From: Oscillatoria sp. FACHB-1406
GTDB taxonomy: Bacteria > Cyanobacteriota > Cyanobacteriia > Cyanobacteriales > Spirulinaceae
NCBI RefSeq assembly: GCF_014698145.1
Contig: NZ_JACJSM010000012.1
Coordinates: forward strand, 80,187-144,186
DNA length: 64,000 nt
Reading direction: 5' to 3'
Both the position numbers and the translations under genes were made by a program. Positions 1 through 8,011 of this stretch are shown one piece after another (position 1 is the first letter of the stretch; every line of letters starts with the position of its first letter). Under the pieces are notes generated by a model. It searched no databases. It was not told where the DNA came from and saw only the letters and a list, made by a program, of their open reading frames with translations.

Positions 1-329
1 ATCGCCTTTAACTGTTCGGCTTGGGGACTTTTACGCAGCCCTAACAATCCTAAAGCATGGTAATCCCAACACTCGGGAACCTCGTTGGAGCGCAGGGAGA
101 ATGCCTGCGGGTTGAGAGTAGGGCAGTAGCGTTTTAAGTGACGCTGCCAGCGACGGACAGGATGCAAGCCCCCTGCTGCCCAAACCAAACGTCCTAAATG
201 AAGGTACAAGCGCCAGTGCGCGCGGCTCGAGACTTTAATGTCCAGTCTGCCCGTGAATTTATCTTGACTGTAAGCAGAAAGTCGAGCGGCAAAGCTATTG
301 GGGATGGGTTGGGCGATTAAGGGAGTCAT
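1..329 (-). CDS. PatA-type response regulator, N-terminal part (truncated by window edge)
   Basis: Reading leftwards from an ATG at 327-329 gives an uninterrupted frame to the window edge, about 109 residues. It contains the block 'LSAYSQDKFTGRLDIKVSS' followed by 'WRLYLHLGRLVWAAGG' and a 'HPVRRW' motif. I recognise this pattern from the N-terminal PATAN (DUF4388-like) domain of cyanobacterial PatA-family response regulators, which normally end in a receiver domain and act in motility or pattern control. The receiver part would lie outside the window, so family membership rests on the N-terminus only. The neighbouring plus-strand receiver and kinase genes fit a signalling cluster. Confidence 0.6.
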   Translation of the reverse strand, partial: MTPLIAQPIPNSFAARLSAYSQDKFTGRLDIKVSSRAHWRLYLHLGRLVWAAGGLHPVRRWQRHLKRYCPTLNPQAFSLRSNEVPECWDYHALGLLGLRKSPQAEQLKA

Positions 330-609
330 AATTTAGGCTCGGCCAACTTGCGCGCGTTCAAAAATTTAAGGGCTGCGGGGCAAGAATACTGTTTTTGTTC
401 CTTGCGTAAGCATGAGTTTACAAGACAATCGTGAAAAATTAGTGAATGCACGGGGTTGGCTCGATAGGGATGTCTAGCAATCGAGTTTATTTTCGTTGAA
501 GTGTAGATGAGTGGAGAGAGTGAAGAAACCGTCAAGTCTCAGAAATACTTAAGTAAATTAACGCAAGCTTCAAAAAACATACTGAGTCTTCACAGATTTT
601 TCATACGAG

Positions 610-1137
610 TTGGTTAATCTCGATGTACCGATCGGGCTGAGTTTAACGATGCTGCAAACCATAATAAATTCCGTAGATTATCCGCTAGTTAGCTTTCCTC
701 CCGCGAGTGCGGTTACATTGTCTCCGATGAGCGATTGCGCCTTTAACTCTCGACACCTGTCATCTCGAACACTTTTGTTGATCGATCCTGAAGACGACCT
801 GCGCGAGGTGATCCAAACCGGCTTAGAATTAACGACGAACTGGAAAATTGTGACCGCTCATTCCCACGCACTCGGCGCAAATCTTGCTGCGATCGAGCAA
901 CCTAACGTTATTCTTCTGAATGTGGAACGAGTCGATCTCGAAGATTCAGCCTTACTCGCCCAGCTTAAAGCTAATCCCTCCACCCAAAACATTCCGGTCA
1001 TTCTCATGGCAGACCGGGTTAGGCTTTCCGACTGGTGGCGATTGACCCAACTCGGAATTGCGGGCGCAATCTCTAAACCCTTTGATTGCGTCAACTTAGG
1101 GAAGCAAATAGCTGTATTGTTAAAGTGGACGAGTTAA
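610..1137 (+). CDS. Degenerate response-regulator receiver protein (phosphoacceptor Asp replaced by Asn)
   Basis: The C-terminal ~120 residues align by eye with the CheY-like protein just downstream: 'LLIDPEDDLREV' matches 'LIIDDEADIREV', and 'SKPFD' matches 'TKPFD'. At the phosphoacceptor position the sequence reads 'VILLNVERVDLED' where the neighbour has 'AILLDVMMPDMDG', so residue ~104 is Asn, not Asp. The Thr of the TAK switch motif is also changed ('LMADR'). This predicts a receiver fold that cannot be phosphorylated normally. The frame opens at a TTG at 610; ATGs at 649 and 727 are plausible real starts, since the first ~40 residues are not domain-like. Only 34 bases separate it from the next receiver gene. 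Confidence 0.75.
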   Translation: MVNLDVPIGLSLTMLQTIINSVDYPLVSFPPASAVTLSPMSDCAFNSRHLSSRTLLLIDPEDDLREVIQTGLELTTNWKIVTAHSHALGANLAAIEQPNVILLNVERVDLEDSALLAQLKANPSTQNIPVILMADRVRLSDWWRLTQLGIAGAISKPFDCVNLGKQIAVLLKWTS

Positions 1138-1171
1138 AATGCTGAAGCAATTAGAATCAAACGGTTAGACA

Positions 1172-1552
1172 ATGGCAGCGAAGCGGATATTAATCATCGA
1201 CGACGAGGCAGACATTAGAGAAGTCGCGCAACTCAGCCTGGAAATCAGTAACGATTGGGAAGTGCTGACTGCTGCTTCAGGTCAGGAGGGTTTAAAAATT
1301 GCAGCCCAAGAGAAGCCTAATGCCATTCTTTTGGATGTTATGATGCCTGATATGGATGGACCGACGACCTGGCAATGCCTTCAAGACAACCCAGCAACTC
1401 AAGATATTCCCGTCATTTTCTTGACGGCTAAAGTGCAAGCAACGGAGCAGCGACGCTATGCAGAATTGGGCGTTACGGCGGTTCTGACTAAGCCTTTCGA
1501 TCCCGTCAGCTTAGCCGATCGCGTTGCTGAAGCATTAAATTGGCAGTTGTAA
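1172..1552 (+). CDS. Single-domain response regulator (CheY-like)
   Basis: A 126-residue stand-alone receiver domain with all key residues: acidic pair 'DDEAD' near the N-terminus, phosphoacceptor Asp55 in 'AILLDVMMPDMDG', the switch Thr in 'FLTAK', and the conserved Lys in 'LTKPFD'. No output domain is attached, so it probably passes phosphate or signals by protein contact. The multi-PAS histidine kinase 220 bases downstream on the same strand is the obvious candidate partner; that pairing is inference. The upstream gene looks like a duplicated and decayed copy of this one. Confidence 0.92.
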   Translation: MAAKRILIIDDEADIREVAQLSLEISNDWEVLTAASGQEGLKIAAQEKPNAILLDVMMPDMDGPTTWQCLQDNPATQDIPVIFLTAKVQATEQRRYAELGVTAVLTKPFDPVSLADRVAEALNWQL

Positions 1553-1776
1553 GCGATCGAAGTTGCTCTGACAGTCAAAAGGCTAAAGGGGGGAGAAACT
1601 GCCCGAATTGCAAAGGAATGAGAAGCATTATCAATTCATTCTCAAGGGTGGGGCATTCTATGATTAATCGCGCTTCTAGGGCTAGTCCGCAAATAATGCC
1701 TTTTTTAACTCAAGCTTCTTTTTTAAACACCCTGTGAAACGCGCTCGGTAAACGCTACTTTCAACTTTCTAAAGCA

Positions 1777-4700
1777 ATGGGCAGAGCCGCACGTCCCCAT
1801 CGTCCTCTCAAAGCCAAAGCGCGCGCGCGCGCCGCAGAGACGGGGAGCGAGCGCGCTCGCTCGGATCTCGACCGGTTGCAAGAACTGGCGAATTCCCTGG
1901 ATGTATTACTCTACCAATTTCACCTCACCTCGGACGGCTCGATCGCGTTTCTCTATCTCTCAGCCGGATGTCGATCGCTCCTGGGTTTAGAACCCGAACG
2001 GATCGAGCAAGACGCTTCCTTATTCTGCGATTGTATCCATCCCGACGACGCAGAGGCGTTGCAGACATCGCTGCTGACCTGCGCTCAAACATTACAGCCT
2101 TGGCATTGGGAAGGACGCATACGCGGTGCGAGCGGGAAGTTTCAGGGGATAAAAGCAAGTGCCAAACCCATTCTCAGTGATGAGGACAGTTGGATTTGGG
2201 AGGGTTGGGCGATCGCGATCGCAGAACCCCGGCCGACGCAAGCCGCCCTAGAAGCGGAAAATCAACGCTTGAGGGAACGCAATAAAACTTTAGCCGCGCA
2301 ACTGGAAGACTGTACGGCGAGAAGCCGAGAAAGCGAACGGCGGCTCCAAACCCTGCTCGATACGGTTCCAGCAATTTTATTTGCCCTCGATCGCGACGGC
2401 AACTTTACCCTTGCCGAAGGTCAAGGATTAGAAGCATTAAACCTCAAACCCGAACCCGTTCTCGGTCAATGCTTCTACGATCTCTACAGCGATACGCCCG
2501 AAGTCGTCGATCTCATCCAACAAGTTTTTCAAGGTCAAACAATCAAGAGTCGGGTGCGCCTAGGAAAGCAATTCCTAGAGCTTAAATGTTTCCCAGCCTA
2601 CGATGCGGCAGGAATCCTAACGGGGGCAATCGGAACAATTGCCCAAAGCGGCGCTTGCAGCGAAACCGAACCCGAAGCGAAAAAGTCAAACCCACGATTC
2701 ACGCAATCGCTCGATCGCATTTCAGTTGCAATGATTGAGTGGAATTGCCGTTGGGAGCCGCTGGCGTGCAATCCAGCCGCAGAGAAACTCTTTGGCTATA
2801 ACACTGAGGAACTACGTGAAGGCATCGAGGCGATGTTCCCGGAGCCAGAACGAGAGCGGGAGGCTCGACTGCGGCAGTCAATACTCGCTCAGCCTAAAGA
2901 AATGCGAATACTCCACGAAAATTTAACCCAAGAGGGGCGCAGGCTTTATTGCGATTGGTATCATGCCCCCCTGCTCGACGACCGAGGCGATTTAACGGGC
3001 ATCATTTCAGTGGTGATGGATATTACCGAACGCAAACTCGTCGAGACAGCCCTCGAACAGAGCGAAATTCGGTTTCGGACTTTAGTTGAAAATGTACCGG
3101 GCGCGATTTATCGCTGTCGGAGCGATCGCGATCGCACCGCTGACTTCATTTCCGAAGCAATTGTCGAGATCTCAGGCTATTCTCCCTCAGATTTTATTGA
3201 AAGTAACGTTCGCAGTTTGGGGAGTCTGATTCATTCCGAAGATCGCGATCGCGTCGAACGCGAGCTAGAACGAGCGATCGCCCTCAAAAATCCCTACTTG
3301 CTAGAATATCGTTGGATTTGTGCAGATGGCAGCGTTAAGTGGGTCTCCGAAAAAGGTCAAGGAATCTTTGACGAGGGCGGTCAACTTCTCTATCTCGATG
3401 GGGTCATCTTCGATATCAGCGAGGGCAAAGTCGCCGAAGCCGAACTCCTGCAAACCCGTCATTTCCTCTCTTCCGTCCTTGAAAAATTGCCCGTTGGCGT
3501 TGCCGTCAAAGAAGCTCGGGACTTAAGATTTATCTTTTGGAATATCAGTGCTGCGGAAATTACCGGCTATAGCGCCGAAGAAGTCATGGGTAAAAAGGAC
3601 TCGGACTTTTTCCCGGCAGAACAAGCCGAACGGTTCGTTATTGCCGATCGCGCAGTCTTAAGCTCCGGCACGACTTCCGACATTCCCGCCGAGGTCATTC
3701 GAGTTAAATCCGGCGAAACAAAAATTTTACATACTCGAAAGACAGCGATTTTAGATCGTTTGGGACAACCTCAGTATTTACTGGCAATTCTCGAGGATAT
3801 TACGGCCAACAAACAGGCGGAAGATGCTCTGAGAATTTACCAACAAGCTGTTGAAAGTACCAGTGACGCGATCGCGATGGTTAATGCAGAAGGCGAACAC
3901 TTTTATCAAAATGCTGCCTTTTCCAAACTCTTTGAGCATCCCACCGTAGAAGCTTGTCGTGAATGGGGCAGCCATCAAAATACCTATTGCGATCCGATCG
4001 TTCAGGCAGAGGTTTATCAAACGTTACTTCAAGGCAATGCTTGGAGTGGCGAAACTGAAATGCGATCGCGCAGCGGCCGCCGCTTGCAAATTCTCCTGCG
4101 CGCTAACCCCATTAAAGATGCAAACGGACAAGTTATTGCCTTCCTCGGTCTTCATACCGATATCAGCGAACGTCGCCGCGTCGAAGAAGCCCTCCGCCAG
4201 AGCGAAAAACGCTTTCGAGATGTCTCCGATGCGGCGGGCGAATACCTGTGGGAAATCAACGCTGAAGGAGTGTATACCTTCCTCACCGATAGAGTAAAAT
4301 CGGTCAAAGGCTACGAGCCTTCTGAATTGCTCGGTCAAACGCCCTTTACGGTCATGCCGCCTGAAGATATAGAGAGCGTGACAGCAATTTTGCAGGTGGC
4401 TAGCGCCCAAAAAAGTAATTTTCAACTCGAACATCGCGATATTACGCCTTCTGGAGAGATTGTCTGGGAACAAGTCAGCGGCGTACCCATGCTCGATCGC
4501 AACGGTAATATCATTGGCTTCCGGGGAACGGGACTGAGCATTACCGAACGCAAACAGACAGAAATTCGGCTCAAACAGCAAGCCAGTGATTTAGAAGCAG
4601 CACTCTATAAACTGCAACGCACGCAATTGCAACTACTCCAAAATGAGAAAATGTCGAGCTTGGGGCAGTTAGTTGCCGGAGTCGCGCATGAAATCAACAA

Positions 4701-5472
4701 CCCGATTAACTTTATTCACGGCAATCTGGTTCCGGCGAACGACTATATCCGAGATTTGTTAGCCCTAGTAGAGCTTTATCAGAAGCATTATCCCCTGCCG
4801 CCCCTAGAGATTCAAGAGGAAATTGAAGCGATCGATCTCGATTTTATTCGGGAAGATTGGCTTAAATTATTTACCTCCATGCGCGCCGGAACCAATCGCA
4901 TCCGCGAAATTGTTCTCTCGTTGCGCAGTTTTGCCCGTCTCGACGAAGCCGAATTCAAAACGGTTGATATTCACGAGGGCATTAGAAGCGCGTTAATGAT
5001 TCTTCAGAGTCGCTTGAAAGGGCGCACCCAACGTCCCGATATTGAAACGAGCGAAGAATACGGGTTCTTGCCCTTGGTGGAATGCTATCCGGGGCAACTC
5101 AATCAAGTGTTTATGAATATCTTAGCCAACGCGATCGATGCGATCGAAGAAAGAGATGCGCATCGCACCTACAAAGAAATTCAGCAAGCCCCAAGCCACA
5201 TTCGCATCGCAACGACTATCCCGCGACCGGGTTGGGCGCAAATTCGCATTCACGACAATGGACCGGGAATTCCCGCCGCTATTCAAGAGCGCATTTTCGA
5301 CCCATTTTTTACGACTAAAACGGTTGGAAAAGGAACGGGTTTGGGAATGTCCATTAGCTACCAAATCATCGTCGAGAGACATAATGGATCGCTCGTTTTT
5401 ATTTCTGAATACAATAGCGGCACAGAATTTGTTATTGAAATTCCATTAAAACAGGAAGTTATTGAGTTATAA
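1777..5472 (+). CDS. Multi-PAS sensor histidine kinase
   Basis: A 1231-residue soluble hybrid-free kinase. After an Arg/Ala-rich N-terminus, about seven PAS-type modules follow, starting near residues 40, 190, 310, 430, 560, 687 and 811, most ending in the PAC-like signature 'DITERK' or 'DISERR'. The HisKA domain carries the H-box 'GVAHEINNPINFI' with the phosphorylated His near residue 971. The ATPase domain shows the N-box 'MNILANAIDAIEE' (Asn ~1118), G1 'DNGPGIP' (~1160), the F-box 'FDPFFTTK' and G2 'GKGTGLGMS'. No membrane segment is evident, so it should sense intracellular ligands, redox or light through PAS modules. The ATG at 1777 is the only good start; the first codons contain a (GC)7 run. 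Confidence 0.93.
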   Translation: MGRAARPHRPLKAKARARAAETGSERARSDLDRLQELANSLDVLLYQFHLTSDGSIAFLYLSAGCRSLLGLEPERIEQDASLFCDCIHPDDAEALQTSLLTCAQTLQPWHWEGRIRGASGKFQGIKASAKPILSDEDSWIWEGWAIAIAEPRPTQAALEAENQRLRERNKTLAAQLEDCTARSRESERRLQTLLDTVPAILFALDRDGNFTLAEGQGLEALNLKPEPVLGQCFYDLYSDTPEVVDLIQQVFQGQTIKSRVRLGKQFLELKCFPAYDAAGILTGAIGTIAQSGACSETEPEAKKSNPRFTQSLDRISVAMIEWNCRWEPLACNPAAEKLFGYNTEELREGIEAMFPEPEREREARLRQSILAQPKEMRILHENLTQEGRRLYCDWYHAPLLDDRGDLTGIISVVMDITERKLVETALEQSEIRFRTLVENVPGAIYRCRSDRDRTADFISEAIVEISGYSPSDFIESNVRSLGSLIHSEDRDRVERELERAIALKNPYLLEYRWICADGSVKWVSEKGQGIFDEGGQLLYLDGVIFDISEGKVAEAELLQTRHFLSSVLEKLPVGVAVKEARDLRFIFWNISAAEITGYSAEEVMGKKDSDFFPAEQAERFVIADRAVLSSGTTSDIPAEVIRVKSGETKILHTRKTAILDRLGQPQYLLAILEDITANKQAEDALRIYQQAVESTSDAIAMVNAEGEHFYQNAAFSKLFEHPTVEACREWGSHQNTYCDPIVQAEVYQTLLQGNAWSGETEMRSRSGRRLQILLRANPIKDANGQVIAFLGLHTDISERRRVEEALRQSEKRFRDVSDAAGEYLWEINAEGVYTFLTDRVKSVKGYEPSELLGQTPFTVMPPEDIESVTAILQVASAQKSNFQLEHRDITPSGEIVWEQVSGVPMLDRNGNIIGFRGTGLSITERKQTEIRLKQQASDLEAALYKLQRTQLQLLQNEKMSSLGQLVAGVAHEINNPINFIHGNLVPANDYIRDLLALVELYQKHYPLPPLEIQEEIEAIDLDFIREDWLKLFTSMRAGTNRIREIVLSLRSFARLDEAEFKTVDIHEGIRSALMILQSRLKGRTQRPDIETSEEYGFLPLVECYPGQLNQVFMNILANAIDAIEERDAHRTYKEIQQAPSHIRIATTIPRPGWAQIRIHDNGPGIPAAIQERIFDPFFTTKTVGKGTGLGMSISYQIIVERHNGSLVFISEYNSGTEFVIEIPLKQEVIEL

Positions 5473-5683
5473 TCGATACATCGGAGAAGAGAAAGCAAAA
5501 CATTTAAATCATTAAAGGTTTGTATTAATGATGATTCCTTTTTGATAATTAGCACGCTAAAAAACTCGAATTAAACATTCTGTGAGTTGGGCAGTGCAAG
5601 GCTTTTAGTATTTAGAGAATACATTCACGTTTCAAGTGGCGCTATATTAAATCAACATCAATTAACTGTATTTTAAAAAAAGC

Positions 5684-7003
5684 GTGAAAGTTTTTCAGAC
5701 CTTAGAGCGACAAACACAGATTAACTTCCTATTCTTATTTGGGGCAGGTTTACTGTTCTGGTTGAGCATAACCTCCCTTTTGCCCGTTCTGCCGAGCTAT
5801 ATCCAATCAATCAGTCCGGGACAGCAGTCTTGGCAGTGGGGAGGGCGCGGGGTTGTCTTGTCGGTACAATCGCAGGTGGGATTGGTGATGGGGTGTTTCG
5901 CGATCGGTTTGCTGCTATCGCGGACTCGTTTGGGTAGATTATCCGACCGACGCGGCCGCAAAATTGTGATTTTAATCGGGACAGTGGTCGCGACGATCGC
6001 GCCGTTTGGCTATTTATTCATGCCCTCGATCCCACTCCTGATGCTATGGCGAGTCTTCCACGGGCTAAGTATTTCGGCTTTTACCACGGGTTACAGCGCT
6101 CTGGCGATCGACCTTTCCCCCGTCGATAAACGCGGCGAGATTATCGGTTATATGAGCTTGGTGGTTCCGATTGGGATGTCCTTGGGGCCGTTATGCGGGG
6201 GCTATCTCGATGAAGCGATGGGAAATAGCCCGGTTTTCATCCTTTCTGGGATTTCGGGAGGATTAGCGTTGCTGTTGGCGAGTCGGGTGAAAGAAACGCG
6301 CAGATCTGAGAAAGCTATTTTTTCTAAGTTGGCATCGGAACGAGTTCAACCGCGCGAGGAAGGATTCTGGCAAGTGTTATTGCGTCCGGCGTTGCGAGTC
6401 CCGACTTTCGTGATGGTCGGTGTCGGGATGGTGTTTGGGACATTAGTGACATTTTTGCCGCTCTTTTTGGGGGAGAGTGGAATCGATTTGAATGTAGGGC
6501 TGTTTTATACGACGGCAGCACTCGCATCGTTTATCGGACGGGCGGTAACTGGGCGCGCGAGCGATCGCTACGGGCGCGGTTTGTTTATCAGTCTGAGTTT
6601 GCTGAGTTACGCGCTATCGATGGGGTTGTTAGCGCGCGCTGTCTCACCCTCCGCCTTTCTATTGGCTGCGATCTTTGAGGGGCTGGGCGGCGGTGTTTTG
6701 ATTCCGATGGCGATCGCGCTAATGTCCGATCGCTCTTCCCTAAACGAACGCGGCTTGGTGTATGCCGTTTGTTTGGGCGGTTTCGATTTTGGAACCGCGC
6801 TTGCCGGTCCAATCCTGGGCTTTGCGATCGCCCCGCTGGGATATCGGGGATTGTATGGAATTTCCGCCGCGATCGCGCTACTCGCCTTACTCCTGTTTAT
6901 CACCAGTTCCGGGAAATCGCTCTCTCATTCTTTCCGCTTTGCTACCGGACGCGCGATCGATGTTTATGCCTTAAAAGAACCGCCCCTTAGCGAGGGAGTC
7001 TAA
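5684..7003 (+). CDS. Major facilitator superfamily (MFS) transporter
   Basis: A 439-residue hydrophobic protein with about twelve predicted membrane spans. The MFS signature between spans 2 and 3 is visible as 'GRLSDRRGRKIVI', and a second copy of the motif occurs after the mid-point as 'GRASDRYGRGLFI', as expected for the duplicated six-plus-six fold. It most resembles drug- or metabolite-exporter MFS proteins in general layout; the substrate cannot be read from sequence. It starts at a GTG at 5684 following an A-rich stretch. A GC-rich hairpin follows the stop (7048-7066). Confidence 0.88.
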   Translation: MKVFQTLERQTQINFLFLFGAGLLFWLSITSLLPVLPSYIQSISPGQQSWQWGGRGVVLSVQSQVGLVMGCFAIGLLLSRTRLGRLSDRRGRKIVILIGTVVATIAPFGYLFMPSIPLLMLWRVFHGLSISAFTTGYSALAIDLSPVDKRGEIIGYMSLVVPIGMSLGPLCGGYLDEAMGNSPVFILSGISGGLALLLASRVKETRRSEKAIFSKLASERVQPREEGFWQVLLRPALRVPTFVMVGVGMVFGTLVTFLPLFLGESGIDLNVGLFYTTAALASFIGRAVTGRASDRYGRGLFISLSLLSYALSMGLLARAVSPSAFLLAAIFEGLGGGVLIPMAIALMSDRSSLNERGLVYAVCLGGFDFGTALAGPILGFAIAPLGYRGLYGISAAIALLALLLFITSSGKSLSHSFRFATGRAIDVYALKEPPLSEGV

Positions 7004-7375
7004 ATCCTTCAAAGTTCGGGTTGCCTCGCTACCTATCCCACTCCAATCTTGGAGGAAACCTCCGAGACGGGGAACACTATTCCGACATTTTCACAACGGA
7101 TAAGCATTAAAAACAACAACATTCCGCTCGAAAATAAACTCGCTATAATCTGCTAAATTATCGAGACCGAGGAAATTTAAAAGGATTTCGGCAGCAAGCC
7201 AGATCGAGATTCGGAATAAAACTTTGGTAATGGGCTGATTCATAAATTGTCGCTCGTAACAAGCGTTATCTAAAGCAACGGCTTGCTTCTAACGTTTTCT
7301 GCAAGCACGCGATCGCCCATTCCGCTGTACTTTATATTTGTTTACCCAAAAAAGCCAAAGCCTCCCCTGATTCCG
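7004..7375. other. Intergenic region without a gene, holding one hairpin
   Basis: No convincing coding frame in 372 bases. It contains an 8-bp hairpin with an AAA loop at 7048-7066 shortly after the MFS stop codon, with no following T-run. The rest is AT-rich DNA that presumably carries the promoter of the MEKHLA gene; I could not identify clear promoter boxes. Confidence 0.6.
7048..7066 (+). terminator. Hairpin after the MFS transporter gene
   Basis: CTTGGAGG, loop AAA, CCTCCGAG: an 8-bp stem with one G-T pair, 45 bases after the stop codon. There is no U-tract, so it may be an RNA 3'-end stabiliser rather than a true intrinsic terminator. Confidence 0.4.
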
Positions 7376-7873
7376 ATGAGCAATTCTCTCCCGTTTGTCG
7401 CCCAACAAGAATCGACCGCCCGCCATAGCCAGCGATTGTTAGACAGTTTCCAGCATTGGACGGGGCGCAGCTTAATCGAAGTCGCCGGTTCTCCCTTAGA
7501 AATCGCCCGAACCTTATTTGAAGCCCCGTTCGTCGTAGTTTCCCACGGTACGGAAGCGAACCCGATTTTTAACTACGGCAATCGTAAGGCGCTGGAATTA
7601 TGGGCATTATCGTGGGAAGATTTTACTCAAATGCCGTCGCGCCAATCGGCAGAACCGAGCGAGCTTCCAGACCGCCAACGCCTGTTGGATGCGGTTGCTC
7701 AGAAAGGTTTCAGCGATGGTCATTCGGGAGTTCGCATCTCCACCACGGGTTGTCGGTTTTTACTTGAAGAGACGCTCATTTGGAATGTTTTGGACGAACG
7801 AGGCGAATATATCGGTCAAGCCGCGACATTTTCTCAATGGCATTTTCTATCCTCGGTCGGCAGTCCGAAGTAG
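7376..7873 (+). CDS. MEKHLA-domain protein
   Basis: From the ATG at 7376 the protein has 165 residues. The core 'PFVVVSHGTEANPIFNYGN' followed by 'ALELWALSWEDFTQMPSRQS' and 'QKGFSDGHSGVRIS' is typical of the MEKHLA domain, a PAS-related fold found alone in cyanobacteria and at the C-terminus of plant HD-ZIP III proteins. The family is thought to sense a ligand or redox state, but function is unproven. The frame is open upstream to 7283, but that extension is Pro/Lys-rich and not domain-like, so the internal ATG is preferred. Confidence 0.82.
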   Translation: MSNSLPFVAQQESTARHSQRLLDSFQHWTGRSLIEVAGSPLEIARTLFEAPFVVVSHGTEANPIFNYGNRKALELWALSWEDFTQMPSRQSAEPSELPDRQRLLDAVAQKGFSDGHSGVRISTTGCRFLLEETLIWNVLDERGEYIGQAATFSQWHFLSSVGSPK

Positions 7874-7930
7874 TCTTTCTCGGTAACTGATGCCTGACAA
7901 CGGATAACTAAATTTTCCCGAACGACCCAG

Positions 7931-7974
7931 TTTTAATTTTTAATTTTTAATTTCTAATTTTTAATTTTTAATTT
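7931..7974. repeat. Heptamer tandem repeat (TAATTTT)n
   Basis: About six near-perfect units of TAATTTT (one unit has a C substitution) lie between the MEKHLA gene and the S9 peptidase gene. Seven-base units recur at other intergenic sites in this window. Confidence 0.8.
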
Positions 7975-8011
7975 CCCCTCTCTTTCTCTCTATCGGAATA
8001 ACTCAGAATCT

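Noticed and set aside
326..535. 69-codon minus-strand frame overlapping the PatA start by ATGA
   Set aside because: The overlap looks coupled, but the peptide has no domain-like pattern; probably leader DNA of the PatA gene.
4024..4581. Minus-strand frame of 185 codons in the histidine kinase gene
   Set aside because: Antisense to well-conserved PAS modules, no recognisable protein.
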